Below are positions 24,641 through 36,304 of a stretch of 64,000 nucleotides of DNA, piece by piece. The notes beneath the pieces were generated by a model that saw only the letters and a list, made by a program, of their open reading frames with translations, ran no database searches and had not been told where the DNA came from. Source of the stretch: Priestia megaterium (GTDB taxonomy: Bacteria > Bacillota > Bacilli > Bacillales > Bacillaceae_H); assembly GCF_009497655.1 (NCBI RefSeq), contig NZ_CP023317.1:3191501-3255500 (forward strand). The letters run 5' to 3'. The translations under genes were made by a program, and so were the position numbers. Each line of letters starts with the position of its first letter. Within the stretch, counting starts at the first letter, position 1.

Positions 24641-25177
24641 TTATTCGGAAGGAGATGGAAATCTTGCTGCTTCGAAATGCGACACATTTTCTGTTGTGAC
24701 AATTGTGCCGTCAACATTACTTTCCGCGAAGACTTCAACTCGATCTCCTTTTTCTAAATTGTAAATAGTAGAGACCGATACTACGTTAACAAATATAGTG
24801 TTTCCACCAAAGAAATCGTTATCAATTGCGATAACCGCCGTGCCGTTGACACGAATTTCTACGCGCGCTCGATAATCGACAGTCGTATCATTAGGAAGAA
24901 ATCCAATTGTAGCAACAAGGGAATATACGCCATCTTTTTTGGGGCGAAAAACAGACGTAACGGGATTGTATTCATTTGCTAAATCAAACTGTTTAAACTG
25001 ATAGGAAACTTTTACAGACGTGTTTGCTGATACTGGCTGATTTGTAAGGTTAAGAGCACGAAACGCTGAGTCTCTTGTATTTCCTTGCTTGTCTTGTGGA
25101 CAAGAACTATGGTGATGTTTCTTAGAAGAATAAGATCTTTCTACATGATATTTATCATCTTTTTTAATCGTAATCAT
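24641..25177 (-). CDS. BclA C-terminal-domain-like (C1q-fold) spore surface protein
   Basis: 178 residues; ATG after AAAGAAAGG. An N-terminal Lys/His/Ser-rich head (SYSSKKHHHSSCPQDKQGN) is followed by a beta-rich C1q/TNF-like domain (about 42-175): AFRALNLTNQPVSANTSVKV, FRPKKDGVYSLVATIGFL, ARVEIRVNGTAVIAID, LEKGDRVEVFAES. In BclA this domain trimerises the hair-like nap of the exosporium. Here the collagen-like GXX region is absent, so it is the knob alone. Its upstream DNA resembles that of the glycosyltransferase at 59544. A spore-surface role is inferred. Confidence 0.72.
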   Translation of the reverse strand: MITIKKDDKYHVERSYSSKKHHHSSCPQDKQGNTRDSAFRALNLTNQPVSANTSVKVSYQFKQFDLANEYNPVTSVFRPKKDGVYSLVATIGFLPNDTTVDYRARVEIRVNGTAVIAIDNDFFGGNTIFVNVVSVSTIYNLEKGDRVEVFAESNVDGTIVTTENVSHFEAARFPSPSE

Positions 25178-25288
25178 CCTTTCTTTGTGTGTCTATCTAT
25201 TTTATTCATTCGCAGGAAAAATGCTTGGATGCTTGTTCTTTGACTCATAATTTTTAATAGAGGAAACGATAGATTTCTGAATTTCCCA

Positions 25289-25322
25289 CAAAAAAACACC
25301 TTCTCATTTGAGAAGGTGTTTT
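25289..25322 (-). terminator. Terminator of fabI
   Basis: AACACCTTCTC - ATTT - GAGAAGGTGTT with a T-run. Confidence 0.85.
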
Positions 25323-25326
25323 GCAA

Positions 25327-26106
25327 TTAACCTACAATATTATAACCAGCGTCCACGTGTACGATTTCTCCCGTTACGCCGCGTGAAAGGTGGCTCAGTA
25401 ATACAACCGTCATGTCGCCAACTTCTGCTTGCGTTACGTTACGCTTAAGAGGTGCTTTTTCTTCAACATGGTGAAGAATTTGGTTAAAGTCAGAAATGCC
25501 TTTCGCTGCAAGTGTACGAATTGGGCCTGCTGAAATCGCATTTACGCGGATATTGTCTTTCCCTAAGTCTAATGCTAAGTATTTTACTGAAGACTCAAGC
25601 GCTGCTTTTGCTACGCCCATTACGTTATAGCCTTCAACTGCGCGCTCTGCACCAAGATAGCTCATCGCTACAAGAGAACCGCCTTCTGTCATAAGAGGTT
25701 TCGCTGCTTTCGCTACGGCGATAAATGAATAAGCGCTTGTATCTTGAGCAAATGCATATCCGCTTCTTGATGTATTGATGAACTCACCGTTTAAATCTTC
25801 TGAGTGAGCAAACGCAACAGAGTGAATCACTCCGTGAACTGTGCCTGCTTCTTCTCCGATTTTTTTGAAAGCTGCTTCAATACTTTCGTCGCTGTTTACG
25901 TCACATTCAGCAATTAATGATGCTTGAATTTCATTTTTTTCTAAAAGCTTGTTCAATTTTCCTAGTGAACGTTCTTTACGGTATGTAAAAATTAAGTTTG
26001 CTCCTACTTGATGAAGGGCTTTTGCAACACCCCAAGCAATACTTCTGTCGTTGGCAACTCCCATAATCACAATGTTCTTGTTCTTTAATTGTAATAAATC
26101 TTCCAT
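25327..26106 (-). CDS. fabI: Enoyl-[acyl-carrier-protein] reductase, NADH type
   Basis: 258 residues from the ATG at 26106, 6 nt after TTGGAGG. This is a FabI by length and motifs: NIVIMGVANDRSIAWGVAKAL for NAD binding, HSVAFAHSEDL, and the catalytic Tyr-x6-Tyr-x6-Lys in SYLGAERAVEGYNVMGVAKAALE, then ISAGPIRTLAAKGI. It catalyses the last step of each fatty acid elongation cycle and is the target of triclosan. It is a single gene with a palindrome in its leader. Confidence 0.95.
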   Translation of the reverse strand: MEDLLQLKNKNIVIMGVANDRSIAWGVAKALHQVGANLIFTYRKERSLGKLNKLLEKNEIQASLIAECDVNSDESIEAAFKKIGEEAGTVHGVIHSVAFAHSEDLNGEFINTSRSGYAFAQDTSAYSFIAVAKAAKPLMTEGGSLVAMSYLGAERAVEGYNVMGVAKAALESSVKYLALDLGKDNIRVNAISAGPIRTLAAKGISDFNQILHHVEEKAPLKRNVTQAEVGDMTVVLLSHLSRGVTGEIVHVDAGYNIVG

Positions 26107-26123
26107 ATTATCCTCCAAAAAAA

Positions 26124-26146
26124 ATTAGTCATCAATGATGACTAAT
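26124..26146 (-). promoter_or_regulatory. Palindrome upstream of fabI
   Basis: Perfect 11-bp arms ATTAGTCATCA and TGATGACTAAT around one base, starting 18 bp before the start codon. It shares TTAGT/ACTAA ends with FapR sites, but the spacing (11 rather than 7) differs, so FapR binding is uncertain. Confidence 0.5.
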
Positions 26147-26236
26147 AGGTAATTGTATAGCTTTATTATAGCACAAAGATGCTCTTAGTTCCTAAGAGTC
26201 TTATGAATTAACCGATTTTGCTTTATAAATAATCTC

Positions 26237-27109
26237 TTACTTGTCCGAATTTTGCAGCCATGCTTGCGTTGTTTCAGCAAATTTTTTAGCTGCAGGTGAA
26301 AGATGATAACGAGTAGCTAGACCAATTGAACGGTAGCTGTCCACTTGAAATGGAATCGCACGCAGCTCTTGCGGGATAGAATCCAAAAGCATTTCAGGTA
26401 AAATGCTAATGCCTAAGTGATACGTAATCATCGATAGGATAGCACTTTCATCCATTAATTCAAAGCGAATTTCAGGCTGAAGCCCCTGTTCTTCAAACAA
26501 TTGCTTAATATCATGATATCCGCCGTATGTCGGCATAATAAACGGTTCTTTCTCTAAATCTTTAAATGAAACGTTTTTTTGATGATACAAAGCACTTTGA
26601 TTTGATACGACACACAGCAGCGGGTCTTTTTTTAAAGGGATAATATGAAATTGACTTGAATGCGTAATGTTAATAAAACCGCAGTCTATTTCTCCACTTA
26701 GCAGCCACTGTTCAATTTCAAGATAATCGCCTTCTTTTAGCTGAATTTGAATGGCCGGATAGCTTTTTTCCATCAGCTGAATAATTTCGGGGAGCCACTT
26801 GGTGGATACGCTTTTAAAAATCCCAACTTTAATCGTTCCTTTTGCAAGACCTAAGAGACTGGCTGCTTCTTGATGAACTTTTTCACTTTCTTGCAGCACT
26901 TTCCGAATGGCAAGAAGCATCGTTTCGCCTTCTGTTGTTAAGGTAATACCTGATCTGTTTCGATTCACAAGCGAAAATCCAAATTCTGTTTCGAGATTTG
27001 TAATGGCATGACTGACCGCTGACTGCGTGAGTGCCAGCGCATCTGCCGCTTTTGTAAAGCTTTTCACTTCAGCTACTTTGTTTAAAATTTCATATTTCAC
27101 TAAGCTCAT
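26237..27109 (-). CDS. LysR-family transcriptional regulator
   Basis: 290 residues. N-terminal winged helix EILNKVAEVKSFTKAADALALTQSAVSHAITNLE, then the substrate-binding domain from about residue 90 (GTIKVGIFKSVSTKWLPEIIQLM). It is divergent from the EamA transporter at 27224 with a 114-bp gap holding a palindrome, so that transporter is its likely target. The effector is unknown. Confidence 0.9.
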   Translation of the reverse strand: MSLVKYEILNKVAEVKSFTKAADALALTQSAVSHAITNLETEFGFSLVNRNRSGITLTTEGETMLLAIRKVLQESEKVHQEAASLLGLAKGTIKVGIFKSVSTKWLPEIIQLMEKSYPAIQIQLKEGDYLEIEQWLLSGEIDCGFINITHSSQFHIIPLKKDPLLCVVSNQSALYHQKNVSFKDLEKEPFIMPTYGGYHDIKQLFEEQGLQPEIRFELMDESAILSMITYHLGISILPEMLLDSIPQELRAIPFQVDSYRSIGLATRYHLSPAAKKFAETTQAWLQNSDK

Positions 27110-27125
27110 TTTATCCCGCCTTAAT

Positions 27126-27140
27126 ATGAATTTAATTCAT
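27126..27140. promoter_or_regulatory. LysR-type palindrome
   Basis: ATGAATT-T-AATTCAT in the divergent gap between the LysR and EamA genes, near the LysR start. Confidence 0.5.
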
Positions 27141-27223
27141 GTTCATCATTATAAAGATTCATTTTATTAATATCAAATTCCTTTGTATACTGTGAGTACA
27201 TCATAAACAATGGAGGGTTGAAC

Positions 27224-28117
27224 GTGAGTTACCGCACGCGAGCAAATATGATGATGGTTGGTGTAAATGTATTTTGGGGCATGTCGTACGTGTTTATGAA
27301 AATGGGGCTGGGTTCGCTCGGGTCATTTACTATCATTGCACTCAGATGTTTAATTGCTTTTTTGATTGCCGGACTGTTTTTCTATAAGCCTTTACTACAT
27401 ATCACGCGCAAAACGATTTTATCATCAGCTATTTTAGGCTTTTTACTATTTTCCGTTTTTTCGTTTGTCACGTTTGGCGTCAGCATGACGTCTGCTTCAA
27501 ATGCCGGATTTCTTGTCAGTTTAACGGTCATTTTTGTTCCGTTGCTCAACTGTTTGTTAGTAAAGAAGCTTCCTTCTTGGCCGATTGGACTTGGAGTTAT
27601 TGTTACCCTAACCGGTATAGGTGTGTTAACTTTAAAGCACTCCTTTCATATGAATACTGGTGATGTACTTTGCATCGGAACGGCGCTATGTTATGCCATT
27701 CATATTACCTTGACCGGCACGTTTACGAAAAATGAAAATCCAATTGCACTCGGCATTTTACAGCTAGGGTTTGCTGGATTATTTGCACTGACTTGCAGCT
27801 TTTTATTTGAACACCCCAGCATTCCAACTACGTTATCATCATGGATTGCGATTTTAGGTCTTGGCGTTCTTTGCAGCGCGATTGGATTCATTTGTCAAGC
27901 CATTGCGCTGCGCTACACAACTCCTACTCACACAGGACTTATTTTTGCAACAGAGCCTATTTTTGCTGCGCTGTTTGCCGTTCTCTTTTTGCATGAGCTG
28001 TTTACGCTTAAAGACCTTGTTGGTTCTATTATTGTGATTGCGGGGATTTTAATTGCTCAATTAGACGATTTGCTATTTAAAAAAAGAGTTCATTACCAAG
28101 AGACTTTGCCAAAGTAA
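27224..28117 (+). CDS. EamA/DMT-superfamily transporter
   Basis: 297 residues from the GTG at 27224, 7 nt after GGAGG; the TTG two codons earlier is too close. Ten TM helices in two EamA halves: FWGMSYVFMKMGLGSLGSFTIIALRCLIAF in the first, and GDVLCIGTALCYAIHITLTG and LRYTTPTHTGLIFATEPIFAALFAVLFLHE in the second. Members export amino acids or other metabolites. The divergent LysR gene is its likely regulator. Confidence 0.88.
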   Translation: MSYRTRANMMMVGVNVFWGMSYVFMKMGLGSLGSFTIIALRCLIAFLIAGLFFYKPLLHITRKTILSSAILGFLLFSVFSFVTFGVSMTSASNAGFLVSLTVIFVPLLNCLLVKKLPSWPIGLGVIVTLTGIGVLTLKHSFHMNTGDVLCIGTALCYAIHITLTGTFTKNENPIALGILQLGFAGLFALTCSFLFEHPSIPTTLSSWIAILGLGVLCSAIGFICQAIALRYTTPTHTGLIFATEPIFAALFAVLFLHELFTLKDLVGSIIVIAGILIAQLDDLLFKKRVHYQETLPK

Positions 28118-28148
28118 AAGCCGCTAGATAAGAACCTAGCGGCTTTTG
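28116..28148 (+). terminator. Terminator of the EamA gene
   Basis: AAAAGCCGCTAG ... CTAGCGGCTTTTG. Confidence 0.88.
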
Positions 28149-28277
28149 TTATGAAGCTAAGATATAAGATTTCTTATAGCAGCCCCAACACTATTTCCAC
28201 TTTTCTTTTAATAGATGCTAGTATTTTTCAGACTACCTTGCTATTCTATATAAAAAAGTACGTCTAGGTGAACGACT

Positions 28278-28706
28278 GTGAAGCTTATTAAACGAATACT
28301 TTCAACTATTATTTCATCGATATGCGGCGGTGTGGTTTGCATCGAAATATTTGAATTAAATTCCCTTGGCTATACAAGTATAGTAGATTATTTATCGACT
28401 TTGCTTATTGGTGTGTATCTTACCGCTCCATTTATTATTATAGTAGGCATCCCTTGTTCAATAGCTATAGCAAACATCATGAAATACATAGCTTCATTTA
28501 AAATATTAATTGAACTAATCCTATATCTTCTTTTCGGTATCGTGGGAGCACTCGCCGTATTAACTTTATTTTTGCTAAGTGACGGAATATCGGCTTTTAG
28601 TCTCTTTCCGCGAATCCTTATTGTAACGTTGAGCTGCTCATTGCCGTTTGGGTTATCTTCTATACTCATAAACAAGCTATCTAAAAAGACGGTCTATTAT
28701 ACATAG
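28278..28706 (+). CDS. Hypothetical four-helix membrane protein
   Basis: 142 residues from GTG after AGGTGAACGACT. Four TM helices at about 8-27, 36-62, 73-98 and 103-130, with little outside the membrane. A hydrophobic IIVGIPCSIAIANIMK segment and a basic C-terminus LINKLSKKTVYYT are visible. No family recognised. Single gene between two terminators. Confidence 0.7.
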   Translation: MKLIKRILSTIISSICGGVVCIEIFELNSLGYTSIVDYLSTLLIGVYLTAPFIIIVGIPCSIAIANIMKYIASFKILIELILYLLFGIVGALAVLTLFLLSDGISAFSLFPRILIVTLSCSLPFGLSSILINKLSKKTVYYT

Positions 28707-28719
28707 ACCGTCTTTTTAG
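28681..28719 (+). terminator. Terminator
   Basis: AAAAAGACGGTCTAT ... ATAGACCGTCTTTTT; the left arm is inside the end of the 28278 gene. Confidence 0.88.
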
Positions 28720-28788
28720 ATGCTTTGCTACAGACACATCGCTATCGTTCATTACACTAACCGATATGATTTTGCATAAAGGCTAAGC

Positions 28789-29289
28789 TTATACCTCATA
28801 TGTATAAAACTTTTTATCTACGTTCATCACTGGGAAATTTGCAGGCAGCTTTTCTTTTTCTATATGTTGAAATCCATTTTTCTCATAAAATCGATGCGCA
28901 GCCCTATATTGTAACGTCGTTCCTAAGTATATTCTTTCCACTTCCCTCTCTTTTGCCCACGCGATGGCTGTATGCAATAAACGGTGAGCTGTTTTGAAGG
29001 TGGCTCCTCTATAAGGTTTGGCTACAAACATTTTCCGTAGCGCTACTTGACGGTGTCCAATGTCTATTAAAGCTACGCTTCCTACTGCTTTTTCGTTGCA
29101 AACAGCAACCCAAAAGTTTCCGTTGCCCTGTTGATAAAAGCTTTCGATTTTAAATAAATCGGGCTGATCTTTCTCCGTTATTGGAATGTGATATTCTTGC
29201 TGCTGAATAGGAAGAATTAAGTCCACTACTTCTTGTTGATACTTACTAGCATATGGCTGAATGATGATACTTTCACTCAAAACCTCCAC
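28789..29289 (-). CDS. GNAT family N-acetyltransferase
   Basis: 166 residues. GNAT features: ESFYQQGNGNFWVAVCNEKAVGSVALIDI, ALRKMFVAKPYRGATFKTAHRLLHTAIAWA (acetyl-CoA loop with a changed glycine pattern) and YRAAHRFYEKNGFQHIEK. The start is uncertain: GTG at 29289 or TTG at 29280, both close to GGAGG-type sequences. It follows the small membrane protein at 29304 by 14 bp, so the two are likely one unit. Confidence 0.83.
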   Translation of the reverse strand: MEVLSESIIIQPYASKYQQEVVDLILPIQQQEYHIPITEKDQPDLFKIESFYQQGNGNFWVAVCNEKAVGSVALIDIGHRQVALRKMFVAKPYRGATFKTAHRLLHTAIAWAKEREVERIYLGTTLQYRAAHRFYEKNGFQHIEKEKLPANFPVMNVDKKFYTYEV

Positions 29290-29303
29290 CGCCTCTAATC
29301 AGT

Positions 29304-29495
29304 TTACTCCACCTTATTTTTGACTGTTTTTAATACTGCACAACCTATGTTCATTATAAAACCAATTACGGCACCTGCAAGAATCGATATCACACCTACA
29401 GCGATAAAATCGCCTTTAGTCGGCTGAAATAAATTCATGGAAAGCAGACCAAACATAAAAAGCATTGGAATAAGATAACTCAGCATCTTTTTCAA
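29304..29495 (-). CDS. Small two-helix membrane protein, 63 residues
   Basis: TTG start after GAGGTGCTAAG. Two TM helices (about 4-22 and 31-52) separated by QPTKGD, with a short basic tail KTVKNKVE. Directly upstream of a GNAT gene. No family recognised. Confidence 0.65.
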   Translation of the reverse strand: MKKMLSYLIPMLFMFGLLSMNLFQPTKGDFIAVGVISILAGAVIGFIMNIGCAVLKTVKNKVE

Positions 29496-29611
29496 CTTAG
29501 CACCTCATTTCCTTATTTCTATAAACCCTGTAACCATTTTATCGTATATTAATTTCCTATTTATTACAATCTTTATCTTCTTTCATGTTTTTATCAAAGA
29601 AATGAAAAAAA

Positions 29612-29657
29612 GTGCCTGCCTCTCGTTCCTTAGTAATTGAGAGACGGGCACTTTTTT
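29612..29657 (-). terminator. Terminator of the GntR gene
   Basis: AAAAAGTGCC and CTCTC pairing with GAGAG and GGGCACTTTTT. Confidence 0.85.
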
Positions 29658-30366
29658 ATAAAACATGACTCGTTGCTTGTAAAAAGAACTGAGACTGTTC
29701 GTAGTTATATGTCACTTTTGAAAAGTCAAACGGCTGGCCGTTCGCTAAATGAAAAAGTGTTTCAATAAATAATTTAGGATCGCCTTCTTTTAATCCTAAG
29801 TACTTTGCTTCTTCTTCGTTCAGCTTGCCGACGTGAAGATATAGATCAGAAAACCCGATTTTTAAGCCAAGGCCTTCTTTAATGTAATGAAAAATAGACT
29901 GAGAAACAATTTCGTTATTTAAGTACGTAACGATGGACTTATTATAAAACGATTCTTCCAGACAAAGCGTCTGGCCGTTAATATACCGTACTCTTTTTAC
30001 ATAATAGACGTCGCTATTTTCTTCTATGTTTAAATTTAACGCCGCTTCTTGCGTCGGTTTCCGTACATCTAGCTCAATTACTTCCGACGTTAACTGAAAA
30101 TCTTCAAGTTCACTTGTAAATCCTTGATTGGAAAGCAAGCCAATATATCCTTTTCGTTTATGACGACGGACAAAAATGCCGCTTCCTCTTACTTGAAAAA
30201 CAACGCCTTTTTTCTCTAATAGATCTAAGGCCTTTGTTACCGTACTTTTACTCGCCTCAAATTGTGCCATCAGCGTTTCTAATACCGGCAGCTTGTCTCC
30301 TTGCTGAAGCTTGTGTTCTTCAATATAGGTTTCAATTTCAATTGCAATTTGTTGGTATTTGATCAT
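29656..30366 (-). CDS. GntR/HutC-family repressor of the beta-glucoside locus
   Basis: 236 residues. GntR winged helix: IAIEIETYIEEHKLQQGDKLPVLETLMAQFEASKSTVTKALDLLEKKGVV. A UTRA ligand domain follows (about 80-236), with DVYYVKRVRYINGQTLCLEESF and FDFSKVTYNYEQSQFFLQA. In sugar loci such regulators bind the phosphorylated sugar. It is divergent from the PTS gene; the palindrome at 30480-30497 is its likely operator. Confidence 0.9.
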   Translation of the reverse strand: MIKYQQIAIEIETYIEEHKLQQGDKLPVLETLMAQFEASKSTVTKALDLLEKKGVVFQVRGSGIFVRRHKRKGYIGLLSNQGFTSELEDFQLTSEVIELDVRKPTQEAALNLNIEENSDVYYVKRVRYINGQTLCLEESFYNKSIVTYLNNEIVSQSIFHYIKEGLGLKIGFSDLYLHVGKLNEEEAKYLGLKEGDPKLFIETLFHLANGQPFDFSKVTYNYEQSQFFLQATSHVL

Positions 30367-30473
30367 AGCTATACCTCTTTACTGAATTTGTCTCAAGAAT
30401 AACACGATTATACCATAATCTAACTCCATCCCATAAACTTAAATTATTTATTGATTATTATTTTATTTGGGTA

Positions 30474-30515
30474 TTGATAAATTGTATCGGTACAATTATA
30501 CTGAAAGCGTATACT
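30474..30515 (+). promoter_or_regulatory. Promoter of bglP-bglH with GntR operator and candidate cre
   Basis: TTGATA (30474-30479), 17-bp spacer, TATACT (30497-30502). The perfect palindrome AATTGTA-TCGG-TACAATT (30480-30497) fills the spacer exactly. TGAAAGCGTATACT (30502-30515) matches the CcpA cre consensus except at the last base and covers the start point. This predicts induction by substrate and catabolite repression. Confidence 0.82.
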
Positions 30516-30534
30516 CAACAAGGGGGTTGAACAT

Positions 30535-33874
<3,340 letters not shown>

Positions 33875-33881
33875 GAAATCA

Positions 33882-33927
33882 GAAAAGCCGGGTTCCTGCG
33901 TGAAGACACAGGAAACCGGCTTTTTTA
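33882..33927 (+). terminator. Terminator of the bgl operon
   Basis: AAAAGCCGGGTTCCTG ... CAGGAAACCGGCTTTTTT. Confidence 0.92.
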
Positions 33928-33951
33928 AATGTAAAAATAAATGCAAATACG

Positions 33952-34101
33952 TTATCTCGGTTTATCTACTAGCTGCGTTTGCGCAATTTCTGTTTGCTTA
34001 ATTCCCGCTCGTTGAATTTCATCCGCAAACGATTCATGCTTCAGCGTTTTAATTACCTTTTCGCTTCCATCTCGAAGAGTATACACTCTAAATTCATACA
34101 T
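33952..34101 (-). CDS. Small acidic/basic soluble protein, 49 residues
   Basis: ATG after AAAGGAGAGGGCAGAGT. The chain begins MYEFRVYTLRDGSEKVIKTL and continues with a helical, charged stretch ending in LVDKPR. Its size, composition and strong ribosome-binding site support a real gene. No family recognised. Confidence 0.7.
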   Translation of the reverse strand: MYEFRVYTLRDGSEKVIKTLKHESFADEIQRAGIKQTEIAQTQLVDKPR

Positions 34102-34256
34102 ACTCTGCCCTCTCCTTTAAGCTATGATTGATGCGATACATTAGATGCGGTCCTATTAAAAGCAACTCATAATAGAGATAACTTTTTCTCTTCTTTACTT
34201 TACCCACTTTTTGGGAAACTAGACAAAGAGATTTGCTCTGACGCGATAAAAGACAC

Positions 34257-34287
34257 ACAAAAAGCCTTTGCGGCAAGCAAAGGCTAA
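34257..34287 (-). terminator. Terminator of the NCS1 gene
   Basis: Minus strand AGCCTTTGC - TTGC - CGCAAAGGCT then TTTTTG. Confidence 0.88.
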
Positions 34288-34302
34288 TATCTATCTCATG
34301 AG

Positions 34303-35700
34303 TTATTGTTCAAAGATGGTTCCTTTTTTGAACTTTGACTGTTTAAAAGCAAATTTCGTTAAAAGAATATACGCAACTCCTGCGACTACTACTCCTATAA
34401 TCCAGCCTAAATCAACTTCAATAAACGCAGCACCTGCACCGATGAGCATCGCAAGCAAAGCGCATGGATTGTAGCCGGAAAATGGCCCTTTTTCTTGATA
34501 CAATTCCTCTACATTCACTTTTTGCTTCCGTAAAATATAGTAATCGACTAGTAAAATAGAAACAATCGGCCCTAAAAAAGCAGAGTAAATCAAAATGAAC
34601 AAACCAAGACCTGCAGCTGATGAATCTTGAACAAGCACCCAAGGGAACGAGCAAAAGGCAAGCAGCCCGGTAATCGTAACCGCTACTTTATAGTTTGCTT
34701 TTGTCAGCAGCGTAATGACATACGTAGGCGGAATAATGTTTGCCACCATGTTTACGGCAATCACGCCAATCACAATAAATGCTGATACAGCAACAGTGAT
34801 ATACGAATTATCGACTACAACCGCGAACGCTTTAACTGGATTGGAAATACCCGTAGCAGAAGCAAGCATTGCTCCGATTGTCAGAACGAATCCGTAGGCT
34901 ACTAGAATCGGTGTAAAGTATAAAAATCCGCGCTTCTTGTCGCTAATGCCTGGCTTTAGCTCTCTGGAGTAATCGGCTGCGCTTAGAAAAATCGCCGCAT
35001 AATTACCCATAAACATCATAATGAAAGAAAAGAACGGAAGTCCCCACGAACCTTTTGTATGTACCCACTTCTCCCCTACTACTTCACTATGAGACGTTAA
35101 AAGAACACCAAATACATACACAAGACCAAGCAATATAATGATTGACGCAAGCATCTCTACCCATTTAACCGCGTGGAAGCTGTACAGCGAAAGAACAATT
35201 TGCAGCAGTTGAATGATAATAAAACAAAGAACAAGATTGTCAAAAGACCCTTTGCTCACAATTTTACCAATTTCGTTTAAAGCTGTACCGCCTGTCCAGC
35301 TTTGGAAACCATACCAAATGATAGCTGGAATACCTCGTAAAAGAGACGAGATGACGGATCCTTTTATTCCAAAAGACATTCGAAGCTGCATCACATACGG
35401 TATACCCGTCTTATAGCCAATTCGATCGTTTAACACAAAAAAAGTAGAAATAATACCAATGGCAATAATGGCTGCCACAAACGTTTGAAAAAGATTTAAT
35501 ACCGCTGTACCCGCAATTACTAAGCTCGCACCAAGCGTCATATTTCCTAAATTAACGCCGTCTCCAATCCACATAAACATATAGGACAGCGGTGTTAGCT
35601 TTCGATCACTTTCCGCTTTTGGCTTTAGTGACGGATCAAGACCCCTATCTTGATGAGAATGTACCTCTTCTATAACGGTACTTGTTGCATTTGTAGACAC
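34303..35700 (-). CDS. NCS1-family nucleobase/allantoin-type permease
   Basis: 465 residues, about twelve TM helices. Family features are the N-terminal LTPLSYMFMWIGDGVNLGNMTLGASLV, LRMSFGIKGSVISSLLRGIPAIIWYGFQSWTGGTALNEI, and AAIFLSAADYSRELKPG. NCS1 carriers import purines, pyrimidines, hydantoins or allantoin with H+ or Na+. B. subtilis PucI is one relative. Substrate not assignable. No catabolic partner gene lies beside it. Confidence 0.88.
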   Translation of the reverse strand: MSTNATSTVIEEVHSHQDRGLDPSLKPKAESDRKLTPLSYMFMWIGDGVNLGNMTLGASLVIAGTAVLNLFQTFVAAIIAIGIISTFFVLNDRIGYKTGIPYVMQLRMSFGIKGSVISSLLRGIPAIIWYGFQSWTGGTALNEIGKIVSKGSFDNLVLCFIIIQLLQIVLSLYSFHAVKWVEMLASIIILLGLVYVFGVLLTSHSEVVGEKWVHTKGSWGLPFFSFIMMFMGNYAAIFLSAADYSRELKPGISDKKRGFLYFTPILVAYGFVLTIGAMLASATGISNPVKAFAVVVDNSYITVAVSAFIVIGVIAVNMVANIIPPTYVITLLTKANYKVAVTITGLLAFCSFPWVLVQDSSAAGLGLFILIYSAFLGPIVSILLVDYYILRKQKVNVEELYQEKGPFSGYNPCALLAMLIGAGAAFIEVDLGWIIGVVVAGVAYILLTKFAFKQSKFKKGTIFEQ

Positions 35701-35752
35701 TATACACTCAACTCCTTTTTTATGGTGATTCCACGCCCTAACCTAACATCAA

Positions 35753-35771
35753 ATGTAAGTTAACTTAACAT
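35753..35771 (-). promoter_or_regulatory. Inverted repeat upstream of the NCS1 gene
   Basis: ATGTAAGTTAACTTAACAT: a core AGTTAACT palindrome with ATGT/ACAT ends, about 55 bp upstream of the start. Confidence 0.4.
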
Positions 35772-35888
35772 GTACATAGTGTATACGAATTGCAGTGTAA
35801 GTTCATCATTATTTATGTGAATTTTCTGATATTAATTTGTGCAACTTGACTAATTGTTGACCTCAGTTCGTAACAAACAAAAGTTGAT

Positions 35889-35926
35889 AATAAAAAATCC
35901 AAGCGCTTACAATAAGCGCTTGGATG
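35889..35926 (-). terminator. Terminator of the excalibur gene
   Basis: Minus strand ATCCAAGCGCTTA ... TAAGCGCTTGGAT then TTTTTT. Confidence 0.9.
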
Positions 35927-35939
35927 AGTCACTCAGTAT

Positions 35940-36203
35940 TTATTTTTCACAGGCAATGTAGTCTTTATCTCGATCTAGCTTTGTATTGGCATCATACAGT
36001 GCTTTTGATACGTACGGTTTGTACTTTGTTTTGCCGCCTTTATTCTTTACATTAGCCGCACGAGCTACGCCGCCTTTGTAGTCTTTGTTTAATTCGGTAC
36101 AGTTTTTGTAAGATTTAGCTGCCGCATCTACGTTTGAAACCATGCCAAAAGATACGCTTGTTAATAAACCGAAAGATAGAACAATTGGAAAAATCTTTTT
36201 CAT
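35940..36203 (-). CDS. Secreted excalibur-domain protein
   Basis: 87 residues from the ATG at 36203, 8 nt after AGGAAG; a longer upstream frame lacks a signal sequence and site. Signal peptide MKKIFPIVLSFGLLTSVSFG... with cleavage near NVDAAA. The mature part is an excalibur domain: YKNCTELNKDYKGGVA and the calcium-loop-like DRDKDYIACEK with two conserved cysteines. The domain is usually found in extracellular nucleases and surface proteins; here it stands alone, as in several Bacillus small secreted proteins. Confidence 0.88.
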   Translation of the reverse strand: MKKIFPIVLSFGLLTSVSFGMVSNVDAAAKSYKNCTELNKDYKGGVARAANVKNKGGKTKYKPYVSKALYDANTKLDRDKDYIACEK

Positions 36204-36304
36204 AAGAGATACTTCCTTCCTATATTTTGTCTCATTAATAATAGAATGTTCTATCAATCTTTTCAATCTTTTTTTTTTACATTTAAACTACTATTATCCA
36301 TTTT

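Noticed and set aside
26124-26146. FapR box upstream of fabI
   Set aside because: The TTAGT and ACTAA ends are right but 11 bp apart instead of 7; listed only as a palindrome.
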